Shown one piece after another: positions 17,115 through 25,071 of a DNA stretch of 31,221 nt. Both the position numbers and the translations under genes were made by a program. Under the pieces are notes generated by a model that ran no database searches, had not been told where the DNA came from, and saw only the letters and a program-made list of their open reading frames with translations. This stretch comes from an uncultured Sutterella sp. (lineage in GTDB: Bacteria > Pseudomonadota > Gammaproteobacteria > Burkholderiales > Burkholderiaceae_F): assembly GCA_900538905.1 (NCBI GenBank), contig UPZS01000026.1:1-31221 (forward strand). The letters are read 5' to 3'. Position 1 is the first letter of the stretch; each line of letters starts with the position of its first letter.

Positions 17115-18383
17115 ATGGCTGGGGATCTGCAGCGTGACGGCGTGAAATTCTGCCGTTCGATTTTTGACACGGTTCGCAAGATGAGCGCCGACGGACTGGG
17201 AGTAACCCGACAGGGGTATTCTCCGACCGAAAGCGAGGTGCTCGATTATCTCAAGATGATCGGGCAGGAACTGGGGCTGGAGATCAACACAGATTTGGCA
17301 GGCAATGTCTGGATGTGTCTGCCGGGGAAAAATCGCGAACTTCCCGCGTTTGTGGCGGGCAGCCACGCCGACAGCGTGCCGCAGGGCGGCAACTATGACG
17401 GATTAGCCGGCATCACCGCCGCCTTGGCGGTCGCGTGGTGGATGCGCCGTACGGGTTTCGTGCCCGAACGCGATTACATGATTCTGATGATGCGTTGCGA
17501 GGAATCGAGCTTTTTCGGCAAGGCTTATGTGGGGTCGCTGGCACTCACCGGAAAACTGACGCTTGCTGATACGGCTTTAAAGCACCGCACACAACCGATG
17601 ACACTCGGTGAATGCATTTCGGCCTGCGGTTTTGTTCCTGCCGATATTACGGCCGGTCGTCCTCTTGTGGACCTCGAAAAGATTGCAGCCTTCATCGAAC
17701 TGCACATCGAACAGGGCCCGACGCTTGACAGCTCGGAAACCGAGCGCGTCGGCATTGTGACGGGTATTCGAGGTAACGTGCGTCACAAGAAAGTGGTTTG
17801 CTTGGGGCAAACTGCGCATTCAGGTGCCGTCGACAAACCATACCGGCATGATGCCGTGATGGCTACGGCAGAGCTTCTTACCCGTATGGACAAGCATTGG
17901 GACGAATGGCTTGCCAACGGAGAGGATCTTGTCTTCACCGTGGGAGTGCTGAAGACTTCGGCGACATCGGCGATTTCCGTGATTCCGGGTGAAACGACTT
18001 TTACGGTGGACATGCGCAGCCTTTCGATTGATACGTGCGAGCGTTTCCACGAGTTGCTGTTGAAGGAAGCCGATGCTGTTGCCAAGGAGCGCGGCGTGAA
18101 GTTCGAGTTCGATCGCAAGATCGTAACGGATGCGGCTAAGGTGGACGCTGCGCTTTCCGATCGAATCGAAGCGGCGGCCAAGAGCGCGGGTATTCCGGTG
18201 CGTCGCCTGGCAAGCGGTGCCGGTCACGATGCGGCTGTCATCGGCAACAGCGGTGTGCCGGTGGCCATGATCTTTGTGGCCAATCAAAACGGCTCGCACA
18301 ATCCGTACGAAGCCATGAAGATGGAAGATTTCATGAAGGGCGTCAATGTGCTTTGGCACACGGTGCGCGACTACGACGCGTAA
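17115..18383 (+). CDS. Zn-dependent M20 hydrolase (N-carbamoyl-amino-acid / allantoate amidohydrolase family)
   Basis: A 422-residue enzyme of the hydantoinase/carbamoylase family, which hydrolyses N-carbamoyl amino acids, ureidoglycine or allantoate. Metal-binding elements are GSHADSVPQGGNYDG (H84, D95), the RCEESSFFG segment (E129/E130, where many relatives have EEGSRF), IELHIEQGP (H197), the AHSG and RHDA motifs, and ASGAGHDAA. AAGGAAGGA precedes the ATG. It is divergent from the AbgA-like gene. Which N-carbamoyl substrate it uses cannot be decided here; no hydantoinase or purine-degradation gene is near. Confidence 0.85.
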   Translation: MAGDLQRDGVKFCRSIFDTVRKMSADGLGVTRQGYSPTESEVLDYLKMIGQELGLEINTDLAGNVWMCLPGKNRELPAFVAGSHADSVPQGGNYDGLAGITAALAVAWWMRRTGFVPERDYMILMMRCEESSFFGKAYVGSLALTGKLTLADTALKHRTQPMTLGECISACGFVPADITAGRPLVDLEKIAAFIELHIEQGPTLDSSETERVGIVTGIRGNVRHKKVVCLGQTAHSGAVDKPYRHDAVMATAELLTRMDKHWDEWLANGEDLVFTVGVLKTSATSAISVIPGETTFTVDMRSLSIDTCERFHELLLKEADAVAKERGVKFEFDRKIVTDAAKVDAALSDRIEAAAKSAGIPVRRLASGAGHDAAVIGNSGVPVAMIFVANQNGSHNPYEAMKMEDFMKGVNVLWHTVRDYDA

Positions 18384-18447
18384 AGGTCTTCGGACAGCAT
18401 GCGGAACTCCGAAAAGGCTTCCGGAACGTTTGAATTAAAAGAAGAAA

Positions 18448-19140
18448 ATGACAACGACTGATCTTGACGACGGACAGCCCGCCCGTATTTTGATCTTTGA
18501 CCAATGCCCGCTTTTTGCACGAGCTTTGAGTGAGTTGATCGGCGAACAGGTCCCGGGTTCGGTGCGTCGTATCACGCATAACGCTAACGACGCGCTTGAT
18601 GAAGCCAGAAATGAGCACCCTGATCTGATGTTTATCGATCTCGACGGCGGTGACATCGGCGTGACGTTGCTTAAGGACATCAAATTGCTTGAAAACGCGC
18701 CGCGCTGTGTGATGCTTATCACCGACGGCACGCAGCCGTCTTTGATGGCGGCCATTCGCCTGCAGGCTGACGGCTTTATCACCAAGCGTCTGTCGGTGCA
18801 GCAGCTTGCTGCACAGGTTCATCTGGCTGCCAGCGGTGAGATGGTGATCAGCGATTCGCTCACGGCGGCATTGGCCGTGTCGCTTCGCAATGTGCCCGTG
18901 GCTGACGATTCGAGGGACATTTCCCGCTTGAGTCCGCGCGAAGTGGACGTCCTTTATTGCATCGCCAACGGCATGAGCAACCGTCAGATTTCGGAGTATC
19001 TGAAGATTTCAGACGGCACCGTGAAAGTGCATGTCAAGCACGTCCTCAAAAAACTCGGCTTTGCCACGCGTGTGGAAGCCGCATTATGGGCGAGTGAGTC
19101 TGGCCACAAAGGGGCGATTGCCCAGACGTATTCGCGCTGA
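18448..19140 (+). CDS. NarL/FixJ-type response regulator, LuxR family
   Basis: A 230-residue two-domain regulator. The receiver domain (about 13-130) has the phosphoacceptor D64 in MFIDLD, T92 and the conserved K113. The LuxR-type helix-turn-helix (about 160-213) reads LSPREVDVLYCIANGMSNRQ then VKVHVKHVLKKLGFATRVEA. It would bind DNA as a dimer after phosphorylation. No sensor kinase gene is adjacent, so its input is unknown. The stop lies five bases from that of ruvB, tail to tail, with no room for a terminator between. Confidence 0.9.
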   Translation: MTTTDLDDGQPARILIFDQCPLFARALSELIGEQVPGSVRRITHNANDALDEARNEHPDLMFIDLDGGDIGVTLLKDIKLLENAPRCVMLITDGTQPSLMAAIRLQADGFITKRLSVQQLAAQVHLAASGEMVISDSLTAALAVSLRNVPVADDSRDISRLSPREVDVLYCIANGMSNRQISEYLKISDGTVKVHVKHVLKKLGFATRVEAALWASESGHKGAIAQTYSR

Positions 19141-19145
19141 TACGA

Positions 19146-20186
19146 TTACTCGGCAAAGAGGTCGGCCATCGGAGCCGTCTGCGCTGAAGCCAGACGCCCG
19201 AAGTGCCGATAGGCCGTTTGCGTGACGATGCGTCCGCGCGGCGTGCGCTGTACGAGTCCCTGCTGAATGAGGTAGGGCTCAACCACATCTTCGAGCGTTT
19301 CTCGATCCTCGCCGACGGCGCTGGCGAGATTGTCGATGCCCACCGGGCCGCCTGCAAATTTGTCCATGATGGTGAGCAAAAATCTCTGATCCACAAAGTC
19401 CAATCCCATGGCGTCGACCTCGAGCATACGAAGCGCCGCATCGGCTACTTCTGCCGTGATGACGCCGTTGTGGCGCACTTGTGCAAAATCACGCACACGT
19501 CGCAACAGTCGATTGGCAACGCGAGGCGTACCGCGGGATCGGCGAGCGATTTCATAGGCTCCTGCCTCTTCGATGGGGACATTTAAAAGGTTGGCAGAAC
19601 GCGTGATGATGTGTGCTAAATCATCCGTATCGTAGAACTGCAGCTGGTTGACGATGCCGAAACGGGCGCGCAGGGGATTGGTGAGTGACCCTGCACGGGT
19701 TGTGGCGCCGATCAGCGTAAAGGGCGGCAGGTCAAGCTTGATGGAACGAGCCGCAGGGCCCTCGCCGATCATGATGTCGATTTGATAGTCTTCCAGCGCT
19801 GGATAGAGGATTTCCTCGACCACGGGGCTCAGACGATGGATTTCATCGATAAAGAGAACGTCGTTTTTCTCAAGGTTGGTCAGAAGCGCTGCCAGGTCGC
19901 CCGGACGCTCAAGAACGGGACCGGAAGTCTGGCGCAAGTTGACGCCCATTTCGTTGGCCACGATGTGCGCGAGCGTCGTTTTGCCCAGGCCGGGAGGCCC
20001 GAACACCAACAGATGGTCAAGCGGCTCACCGCGCTGCTTGGCGGCAGCAATGAAGATTTCGAGCTGTTCACGCACCGCTTTTTGACCGACATAGTCGGAC
20101 AGACGCACCGGACGAAGGGCGCGATCGATGCTTTCTTCATTTGGGCTTGTTGCTTCCGTGGAGACGACGCGTTCGACGTTTTGCAT
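19146..20186 (-). CDS. ruvB: Holliday junction branch-migration helicase RuvB
   Basis: RuvB is the AAA+ motor of the RuvABC resolvasome. In the 346 residues, Walker A GPPGLGKT is at 63-70, Walker B LFIDEIH at 111-117, sensor 1 in the GATTRAG stretch, the arginine finger in RARFGIV, and the C-terminal winged helix ends near [13 protein letters not shown]. It is the last gene of ruvC-ruvA-ruvB, 26 bases after ruvA. No strong Shine-Dalgarno is visible before the ATG. Confidence 0.97.
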   Translation of the reverse strand: MQNVERVVSTEATSPNEESIDRALRPVRLSDYVGQKAVREQLEIFIAAAKQRGEPLDHLLVFGPPGLGKTTLAHIVANEMGVNLRQTSGPVLERPGDLAALLTNLEKNDVLFIDEIHRLSPVVEEILYPALEDYQIDIMIGEGPAARSIKLDLPPFTLIGATTRAGSLTNPLRARFGIVNQLQFYDTDDLAHIITRSANLLNVPIEEAGAYEIARRSRGTPRVANRLLRRVRDFAQVRHNGVITAEVADAALRMLEVDAMGLDFVDQRFLLTIMDKFAGGPVGIDNLASAVGEDRETLEDVVEPYLIQQGLVQRTPRGRIVTQTAYRHFGRLASAQTAPMADLFAE

Positions 20187-20212
20187 GAGAAAAACTTTCT
20201 ACCGTTTAAAAA

Positions 20213-20791
20213 TCAGTGTGCCATGGATTTTAGGGCTTCGCGGATGCCTGCGGAAACACTGACGTCGGGCGAGAGCTTCTTGGCCGCGGCAGTGGCCTCT
20301 CGATCCGAATACCCCAGGGCCACCAGTGCGGCCACTACATCGGCACGATTGTCACCCGGAGCGGCAGCCAGCGTCACGCCGTCGAGATCAGCGCTGATCT
20401 TACCCTTGAGTTCCAGAACAAGACGTTCGGCCGTTTTCTTGCCGATGCCGGGTACGCGTGTTAAGAGTGCACTTTCCTGTTTGGAGACGGCTTGTGCCAG
20501 TGCGTCAACCGTCATGCCGGAGAGAACCGCCAGAGCTATGCGGGCGCCGATACCGGAAATTTTGATGAGCTGTCGGAAAGCGGCGCGTTCCTTGGCCGTG
20601 CCGAAACCGTAGAGCAGTTGAGCGTCTTCGCGCACGATGAAATGCGTCAGAAGTGTCACTTCCTGGCCAACGTCAGGCAGGTTGTAGAAGGTGGACATCG
20701 GAACATTAATCTCATAACCGACGCCGTGGACGTCGACCAGAATTTCCGGAGGATTTTTTTCGAGAAGTGTGCCGCGAATGCGTCCGATCAT
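20213..20791 (-). CDS. ruvA: Holliday junction DNA-binding protein RuvA
   Basis: RuvA binds four-way junctions as a tetramer and loads RuvB. The 192-residue protein begins MIGRIRGTL, has the OB-fold [12 protein letters not shown], two helix-hairpin-helix motifs ([15 protein letters not shown] and [17 protein letters not shown]), and the C-terminal RuvB-contacting domain ([17 protein letters not shown]). Its ATG overlaps the ruvC stop (ATGA), indicating coupled translation. Confidence 0.97.
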   Translation of the reverse strand: MIGRIRGTLLEKNPPEILVDVHGVGYEINVPMSTFYNLPDVGQEVTLLTHFIVREDAQLLYGFGTAKERAAFRQLIKISGIGARIALAVLSGMTVDALAQAVSKQESALLTRVPGIGKKTAERLVLELKGKISADLDGVTLAAAPGDNRADVVAALVALGYSDREATAAAKKLSPDVSVSAGIREALKSMAH

Positions 20792-21384
20792 GATTGATTC
20801 CTGATTTTGTTATTGATGAGTTGAGCCCAAGCGTTGCGCTGTGATTTCTTCGATGTCATTGTTCGATTGCTCGTTTGCGAAGGTATTGCAGCCATGGCTT
20901 GAACTTGGGTAAGCTGCATGGCATGCGCGTGCGTGACGGCGCAGGCAAGAGCGTCGGCGGCATCCGCCTGAATGTCGCCTGATAGTTTTAAAAGGGTGGA
21001 GACCATCATCTGGACTTGTGCCTTAGTGGCTCGGCCGGTGCCGACGATCGAATTTTTGATTTCAGACGGCGAAAATTCGGCCACTGCAAGGCCATGATGC
21101 GCGGCACAAGCAAGGGCTGCGCCGCGTGCTTGCCCGAGCAGCAGAGTAGAACGCGGATTGATATTGACGAACACCTGTTCGGCGGCGGCACAATCCGGGT
21201 TTGTTTCGGCAATGACGCACGAAAGTTCTCGGAAAATGGTTCCCAGACGTTCGCTCAGCGTACCGGATGGGACGTGAATGCATCCGGCTGTGACAAATGT
21301 CAGGCGGCTCCCGTCAGCGTCAATCACTCCGAAGCCTGTGCGGTTGAGGCCCGGGTCGATGCCGAGAATGCGTTTCTTGCTCAT
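20788..21384 (-). CDS. ruvC: Holliday junction endonuclease RuvC
   Basis: RuvC cuts junctions symmetrically. The four catalytic carboxylates are in place: D10 (GIDPG), E69 (AAEQVF), D141 and D144 ([10 protein letters not shown]). The protein is 198 residues, about 25 longer than E. coli RuvC, because of a basic, probably disordered C-terminal tail ([17 protein letters not shown]). It is the first gene of the operon. I do not see a LexA box (CTGT-N8-ACAG) upstream. Confidence 0.96.
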   Translation of the reverse strand: MSKKRILGIDPGLNRTGFGVIDADGSRLTFVTAGCIHVPSGTLSERLGTIFRELSCVIAETNPDCAAAEQVFVNINPRSTLLLGQARGAALACAAHHGLAVAEFSPSEIKNSIVGTGRATKAQVQMMVSTLLKLSGDIQADAADALACAVTHAHAMQLTQVQAMAAIPSQTSNRTMTSKKSQRNAWAQLINNKIRNQS

Positions 21385-21458
21385 GCCGTGTGCTGTCTGG
21401 ATATGATGGGAAAGAGGCTGGATTTTACGCGAAGCCGAAATTGTCCTAATGACGATGC

Positions 21459-21486
21459 TTGCAAATTTTATAGATGTCTGTAAAAT
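21459..21486 (+). promoter_or_regulatory. Promoter of tRNA-Val
   Basis: TTGCAA (21459-21464), a 16-base spacer and TAAAAT (21481-21486) lie 38 bases upstream of the tRNA, a sensible distance for a sigma-70 promoter of a stable RNA. Confidence 0.6.
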
Positions 21487-21523
21487 CCCGATTCTCTTCG
21501 TGAGAAGAGATTGAAAATTCAGC

Positions 21524-21598
21524 GCGCGGTTGGCTCAGTGGTAGAGCATCGCCTTCACACGGCGGGGGTCACTGGTTCGAATCCAGTACCGCGCACCA
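21524..21598 (+). tRNA. tRNA-Val (anticodon CAC), integration target
   Basis: A complete cloverleaf can be drawn: acceptor GCGCGGT/ACCGCGC with an encoded A-CCA end, D stem GCTC/GAGC, anticodon stem TCGCC/GGCGG enclosing loop TTCACAC (anticodon CAC, reading GUG), a five-base variable loop, and T stem ACTGG/CCAGT with TTCGAAT. The 3' part from 21573 is repeated at 30853, showing that a mobile element inserted here and restored the gene. Confidence 0.95.
21573..21592 (+). repeat. attL: 20-bp direct repeat in the tRNA 3' end
   Basis: TGGTTCGAATCCAGTACCGC, covering the T loop, T stem and part of the acceptor strand of tRNA-Val, is repeated exactly at 30853-30872. The bases on both sides differ, so the identity is 20 bp. 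Confidence 0.85.
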
Positions 21599-21615
21599 CG
21601 TCTAGTTTTCATAGC

Positions 21616-21716
21616 CTATCGTAAGCTATCGCAGAGTACCGCGAAATCCTAATGAAATCAGGGGATTCGCGGTTTTTTGTTGCCTTTTTCGTGCCGTTAT
21701 CTATCGCCAACTATCG
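21616..21716 (+). repeat. Four CTATCG direct repeats, probable integrase arm sites
   Basis: CTATCG occurs at 21616, 21626, 21701 and 21711: two pairs, each with exactly 10-bp spacing (one helical turn), 85 bp apart. They lie between attL and the integrase gene, where arm-type binding sites of tyrosine integrases are found. One inverted copy occurs near the other end at 30712-30717. Confidence 0.6.
21639..21678 (+). terminator. Rho-independent terminator after tRNA-Val
   Basis: CCGCGA(A)ATCC at 21639-21649 pairs with GGATTCGCGG at 21663-21672, followed by six T. It would end tRNA transcription and shield the element from it. Confidence 0.8.
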
Positions 21717-21748
21717 CCTCCAGTCGCGTAGTTATGTGTATTCTTTTA

Positions 21749-21785
21749 TGTACACTCGGAGACTCCAAAATTGGCCGAGTGTACA
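21749..21785 (+). promoter_or_regulatory. 11-bp inverted repeat before the integrase gene
   Basis: TGTACACTCGG (21749-21759) and CCGAGTGTACA (21775-21785) form a perfect inverted repeat 15 bases apart, ending 39 bases before the integrase ATG. The core GTACAC recurs twice near attR. This may be an operator for the integrase gene or a site for an excisionase such as the AlpA-like protein. Confidence 0.6.
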
Positions 21786-21824
21786 CAAAACGCGGTTTTA
21801 CCCCTGAAAAAGGCTTTAAAAACA

Positions 21825-23114
21825 ATGCCTAAGCGTGTGCGCACTTTTACGCTGAATGAAATCAAGAGCAAACTAGCCGAAATTGCGGCGGTAGGAAAGC
21901 CCGTCACATTCGCCGTTGGCGGTGTTTCTGGGCTTTGTATCGAATGGCTCAACGAGAATAGTTGCCGTTGGATACTGCGGTACAGGAAAGACGGTAAGGC
22001 TTGCCGTCTGATGCTTGGAGCCTACGCAACGCTGACGCTCAAAGAGGCGCGCACGAAAGCGACTGAAATACTCGAAAACGGCGGAGAGCGTCCAAGCGTC
22101 CCCAGCGCACAAGTAGAAACGCGGCCAACGGTTGCGGAGCTGTGGCCTCAATTCGTGGCCGCCATGATTACGGCGGGTGAGTGGAAAGACTCCCGGGCGC
22201 AGTCCGTGAAAATGAATTTTGGCGTTAAGCACGTGTTCCCGTATGTCGGCGGGCTTGACCCCGAACAAATCACGTATCAGCACGTTGCCGCCATGCTTAA
22301 CGCGGCAGTATCGAAATCAGGGCAGGACAAGAGTCTGACCATTCTCCGGCAATTCCTGCAATGGTGTTTGCCTCGCGGGTATCGAATCAATGAACACTTA
22401 CCAACGGACAGGGGCGTTCTGAAAACGCTGTGTGCCGACATGAGCGAGACGGGCGGCAATATGCCCGCGCTGGCGTGGCAGGACGTGCCGCGCTTTGTGG
22501 CGGCCTTGACCGAGGGAGGGTTGCAGAGCATCGGGAGCGCGGCTTTGCTTTTCAAGATTCTTACCGCCTCGCGTTCGGAGCCGATACATAAGGCCGACTG
22601 GCGAGAGGTGTCCGCCGACTTGTCGCAATGGGTTTGCCCGGCGGAGCACATGAAAGTCAAGCGCAACAAAGACGGGAGCCGAGCCGCCGACCATGTAGTG
22701 CCGTTGAGTGCGCAGGCGCGTGCGGTGCTGTTGCTTGTCCGAAGCCTAGGGCGTGAGTCCGGGTTGATTTTTGGCATGGGGGAACGCCAAAAGGAAATGA
22801 GCAACAACACCATAAGCAAACGAATCAAAGACTTGACGCGGCAAGCTGAACGGCGGGGCGAAGCCGGATTTAGAGACAAGGTAACGGGCGAGGTGGTTTG
22901 CCCGCACGGGTTTAGATCGTCTTTCCAAACATGGGCGGTCGAAAACGGGAAAGACTTTCATGTGTCCGACTACTGTTTGGCGCACGCCGACAAGCGCGAC
23001 AAATATCAGGGCGCATATATGCGGGCGTCAATGCTCCCCCAGCGACAAGAGCTGTTGCAGGCGTGGGCAGACTACTGCCTGAGCCAATGCCCGGCTGATT
23101 GGTGTAAGTGGTAG
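21825..23114 (+). CDS. int: P4-type tyrosine site-specific integrase
   Basis: A 429-residue integrase catalysing insertion into and excision from tRNA-Val. An N-terminal arm-binding domain of the DUF4102 type (about 1-85) has the typical GLCIEW...WILRYRKDGK...LMLGAYATLTLKEAR. A core-binding helical domain follows (about 100-190), then the catalytic domain with R250, H361-GFR364, H387 and the nucleophile Y398 in AYMRA, near the QRQELLQAWADY end usual for P4 integrases. I chose ATG 21825. A TTG start at 21771 would extend it by 18 residues through the operator-like inverted repeat and looks unlikely. It is followed by a strong terminator. Confidence 0.93.
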   Translation: MPKRVRTFTLNEIKSKLAEIAAVGKPVTFAVGGVSGLCIEWLNENSCRWILRYRKDGKACRLMLGAYATLTLKEARTKATEILENGGERPSVPSAQVETRPTVAELWPQFVAAMITAGEWKDSRAQSVKMNFGVKHVFPYVGGLDPEQITYQHVAAMLNAAVSKSGQDKSLTILRQFLQWCLPRGYRINEHLPTDRGVLKTLCADMSETGGNMPALAWQDVPRFVAALTEGGLQSIGSAALLFKILTASRSEPIHKADWREVSADLSQWVCPAEHMKVKRNKDGSRAADHVVPLSAQARAVLLLVRSLGRESGLIFGMGERQKEMSNNTISKRIKDLTRQAERRGEAGFRDKVTGEVVCPHGFRSSFQTWAVENGKDFHVSDYCLAHADKRDKYQGAYMRASMLPQRQELLQAWADYCLSQCPADWCKW

Positions 23115-23119
23115 CCAAG

Positions 23120-23146
23120 GGCGGCATCTTCGGGTGCCGCCTTTTT
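23120..23146 (+). terminator. Rho-independent terminator after the integrase gene
   Basis: GGCGGCAT-C(TTCG)G-GTGCCGCC, a stem with a stable TTCG tetraloop, is followed by TTTTTC. It begins five bases after the stop. Confidence 0.9.
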
Positions 23147-23380
23147 CATGGGCGCGGCGCGTAGCGCTGGCGGCTGGCGTGAGTCAATTTGCTTGCAGGA
23201 TGCGCCCACAGGGTGCCGACAAAGGCGTGCTGATTCGGCGGTTTGCCTTGTGGCGTAAGGCTTTCGGGGGTGCCGGATTTGCTTGCATGGATTTGCAGAG
23301 GTGGCGTTTGGCAAAGAGTTTCTTATCCAGTCCGCGCGTGCGTATGCGCGTGCGCGCGCGTGAGTGCATGTACAAAAAAT
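23147..23380. other. Non-coding stretch with no supported gene
   Basis: I see no convincing gene here. A plus-strand frame of 94 codons (23134-23418) lacks a ribosome binding site and recognisable motifs. ATTTGCTTGCA occurs twice (23187 and 23277). A 30-base strictly alternating pyrimidine-purine tract (23333-23362, mostly CG/TG) lies directly before the iterons. Confidence 0.5.
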
Positions 23381-23575
23381 GTGGTGCAGTTGGTGCAGAA
23401 TCGCTGAAAGCCCTGTAAATCGAGGGAAAGAGGCGTGATAAAGGGTTGGTGCAAGTGTGGTGCAGAGGTGGTGCAGGTTGGTGCAGTAGTAGTATTTATA
23501 TTTATTCTTATTAATTTTTATTTATATATCTTTTCTGTTTAAAGTCACACTTTTCTTTGTAAATCGCTAACTTGA
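23381..23575 (+). repeat. Iteron cluster with A+T-rich tract: candidate replication origin
   Basis: Six copies of KTGGTGCAR occur; the GGTGCA cores begin at 23383, 23392, 23448, 23459, 23470 and 23480. The last four are 10-11 bp apart, in phase with the helix. Immediately after (about 23487-23570) comes a strongly A+T-rich tract with TATTTATATTTATTCTTATT-like sequence, suitable for unwinding. The same 9-mer, inverted, clusters at 30564-30666. Paired clusters of this kind are the hallmark of P4 ori and crr, recognised by its primase-helicase. Confidence 0.7.
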
Positions 23576-23693
23576 TTCTTCAGAATTAAACCTTTTTCCC
23601 GTATTTCTGGCGGGATGATGCGGAGGCGCTGAAGCCTTTGGCGTGTGGTGAAATCTTGTTCCGGAAGTGTGCCGGTGTTGTGCTGTTCGGGGA

Positions 23694-23849
23694 TTATTTG
23701 CGGCGCAACAGCCATGCAATGAAGATAGGAGCGGCAAAGAAAGCGAACAAGCCGAACGCTGTCTCGGGAACGGGGAAGAGCAAAAAAGCAATCGGGAAGT
23801 AGATTGCCATGATGCACAGCATCACAAATACGTTTGATAGAAATTTCAT
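23694..23849 (-). CDS. Small 51-residue two-helix membrane protein
   Basis: A minus-strand frame from ATG 23849 to TAA 23694 encodes MKFLSNVFVMLCIMAIYFPI and continues to a basic end WLLRRK. It has two hydrophobic helices (about 6-25 and 31-48) separated by a PVPET turn, with positive charge at both ends, so both termini are probably cytoplasmic. The hydrophobic pattern supports a real small membrane protein, although no good Shine-Dalgarno precedes it. It could be holin-like, a toxin-like peptide or a superinfection factor; no family is recognised. It is transcribed against the integrase side of the element. A different minus-strand frame across this interval has no protein-like features. 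Confidence 0.5.
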   Translation of the reverse strand: MKFLSNVFVMLCIMAIYFPIAFLLFPVPETAFGLFAFFAAPIFIAWLLRRK

Positions 23850-23881
23850 CCGCCAATCGTAACAGGTATGACCAAGAGGGA

Positions 23882-23925
23882 GGGGCGGGTTAAGAGTGAA
23901 ATGAATTGACTTTCTAAACCGCCCC
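23882..23925. repeat. Imperfect inverted repeat upstream of the small membrane gene
   Basis: GGGGCGGGTTA (23882-23892) and TAAACCGCCCC (23915-23925) are complementary except at one position, around a 22-base A+T-rich centre. It is 33 bases upstream of the minus-strand small gene and may be its operator or promoter region. The rest of 23850-24307 holds repeats and a candidate promoter but no gene. Confidence 0.45.
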
Positions 23926-23981
23926 GTTTCCCTAAATTCTTACGCGTGCAATTCCCACAATTTTGGAATTTTTGCGCGAAA

Positions 23982-24107
23982 GCCTTGATTGGCGGGCAAT
24001 CCACGGAAAAGGAGCATCGTTTTTAGGGCGCGTTCCTCGCGCGCGCGCGTGAGGCGTGCGCAAAAGATCAAACTTTCAAATCAAAGTACGTTTTAGCGAT
24101 TGGCGGG
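23982..24107 (+). repeat. GATTGGCGGG repeats
   Basis: GCCTTGATTGGCGGG occurs identically at 23982-23996 and 25103-25117, flanking the cargo gene. A shorter copy GATTGGCGGG is at 24098-24107, and ACGATTGGCGG lies on the minus strand just before the small membrane gene (23850-23860). The recurrence next to gene starts suggests a shared regulator site. The C+G-alternating tract at 24038-24051 lies between copies. Confidence 0.45.
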
Positions 24108-24159
24108 AACAGCGCAGAAAAGAGATGCTTTGCGCCGTCTAAAAAGCGCACGCGGTGGT

Positions 24160-24188
24160 TTGCGGCAGGTTGCCAATACTCATAGAAT
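24160..24188 (+). promoter_or_regulatory. Candidate promoter of the 245-residue cargo gene
   Basis: TTGCGG (24160-24165), a 17-base spacer and TAGAAT (24183-24188) lie 120 bases before the ATG at 24308. The -35 box is weak. Confidence 0.35.
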
Positions 24189-24307
24189 CGAGAGAGGCGC
24201 GCAACGGCGGAGTAATTAACCGCTGTTCGGTGTTTGAGCAATCGCCCCTGCGCAACCGCTGGCCGCGCGCCGTTATTCTCTTTCTTTCATGGGGCGGTGG
24301 GGCGGTT

Positions 24308-25045
24308 ATGAGAGATTCTTTCTGTGAGGAAAAGAAAAGGTACACAGTAGATGAAGCCGTAGCACATATGCTTGCGCGATATTGCAAGTACTACTGGACG
24401 TTAGATCGACCTGCTTACGACAATATGGCGAAATCCCTTAGAGAAGCCCTATTGAAGGATTTCGAAGTTAAGACTGAGTTTTTTTGTATTTTATTTGAGA
24501 ACGATATTTTTGAAAATCCCTTTAACGCCCTGAAACCTGAAAAAGCGGAGTTCACCCGGGAGGCTTATTACTTTTGGTGGTACAAAAACTCAAGTGGTTT
24601 GCCTTGTCCGCAATGGTTTCAAGATTTGGACGATCAGTTTGCGCCTTGTCTTAGAGAGCGGAAAACAAATTATCACGATATCGAACCGTTGATTGTTGGC
24701 GATACCAAGTCTGAATCTATCTTCCAGCCGAAGGCTCTTGCTCCGGACGATCAGGCAATCATTGAAGGCTTGACCGTGGCAGACGTGCGCCGGATGTGCG
24801 AACGTAGCGGAGCGCTGGCATCGGTGTTGCGCGCGGTAGCGCAATGGCAGGCGATTGAGAAAGAAAATCCTGAGCGGATGACAAAAGAGTCGCTTATAGC
24901 AGGATTGAAGAGAGCGGCGCGTAGGGACGGCTGGGGCGCACAAAAAGGAGAGCTTGCAGAAAAGAGTCAATCCGAACCATTGCGAAAAATGATTCTGGAC
25001 GAATGGCGTCCGGGTGGCAGGCCACGGAAAGACGCCAACAATTAA
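24308..25045 (+). CDS. Unknown cargo protein of 245 residues
   Basis: I do not recognise this protein. The chosen ATG (24308) has a G-rich upstream GGGGCGG and gives MRDSFCEEKKRYTVDEAVAH; an earlier in-frame start (24155) would read through the promoter-like region. The N-terminal ~125 residues are aromatic-rich (YCKYYWTLDRPAYDN, then YYFWWYKN). The C-terminal part is helical and charged and ends in an AT-hook-like GGRPRK. No signal peptide or membrane helix is seen. The first half is visibly more A+T-rich than its neighbours. It stands alone between its own promoter and a strong terminator, in the usual cargo position of a P4-like element. A role in helper interference or phage defence is possible but unproven. 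Confidence 0.75.
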   Translation: MRDSFCEEKKRYTVDEAVAHMLARYCKYYWTLDRPAYDNMAKSLREALLKDFEVKTEFFCILFENDIFENPFNALKPEKAEFTREAYYFWWYKNSSGLPCPQWFQDLDDQFAPCLRERKTNYHDIEPLIVGDTKSESIFQPKALAPDDQAIIEGLTVADVRRMCERSGALASVLRAVAQWQAIEKENPERMTKESLIAGLKRAARRDGWGAQKGELAEKSQSEPLRKMILDEWRPGGRPRKDANN

Positions 25046-25071
25046 AAAATTTTTTAGTAGTTAAAAAAGGC

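Noticed and set aside
23134..23418. 94-codon plus-strand frame after the integrase gene
   Set aside because: It starts inside the integrase terminator and runs into the iterons; no motif or ribosome binding site.
23381..23486. Iterons as a short CRISPR or simple-sequence repeat
   Set aside because: The units are 9 bp, unevenly grouped and phased near 11 bp; the inverted partner cluster at the other end fits iterons better.
23545..23856. 103-codon minus-strand frame
   Set aside because: No protein-like pattern or ribosome binding site; the overlapping 51-codon frame has a clear two-helix membrane pattern and is preferred.
24155..24307. N-terminal extension of the cargo protein
   Set aside because: It would read through the candidate promoter and has no good ribosome binding site; the ATG at 24308 is preferred.
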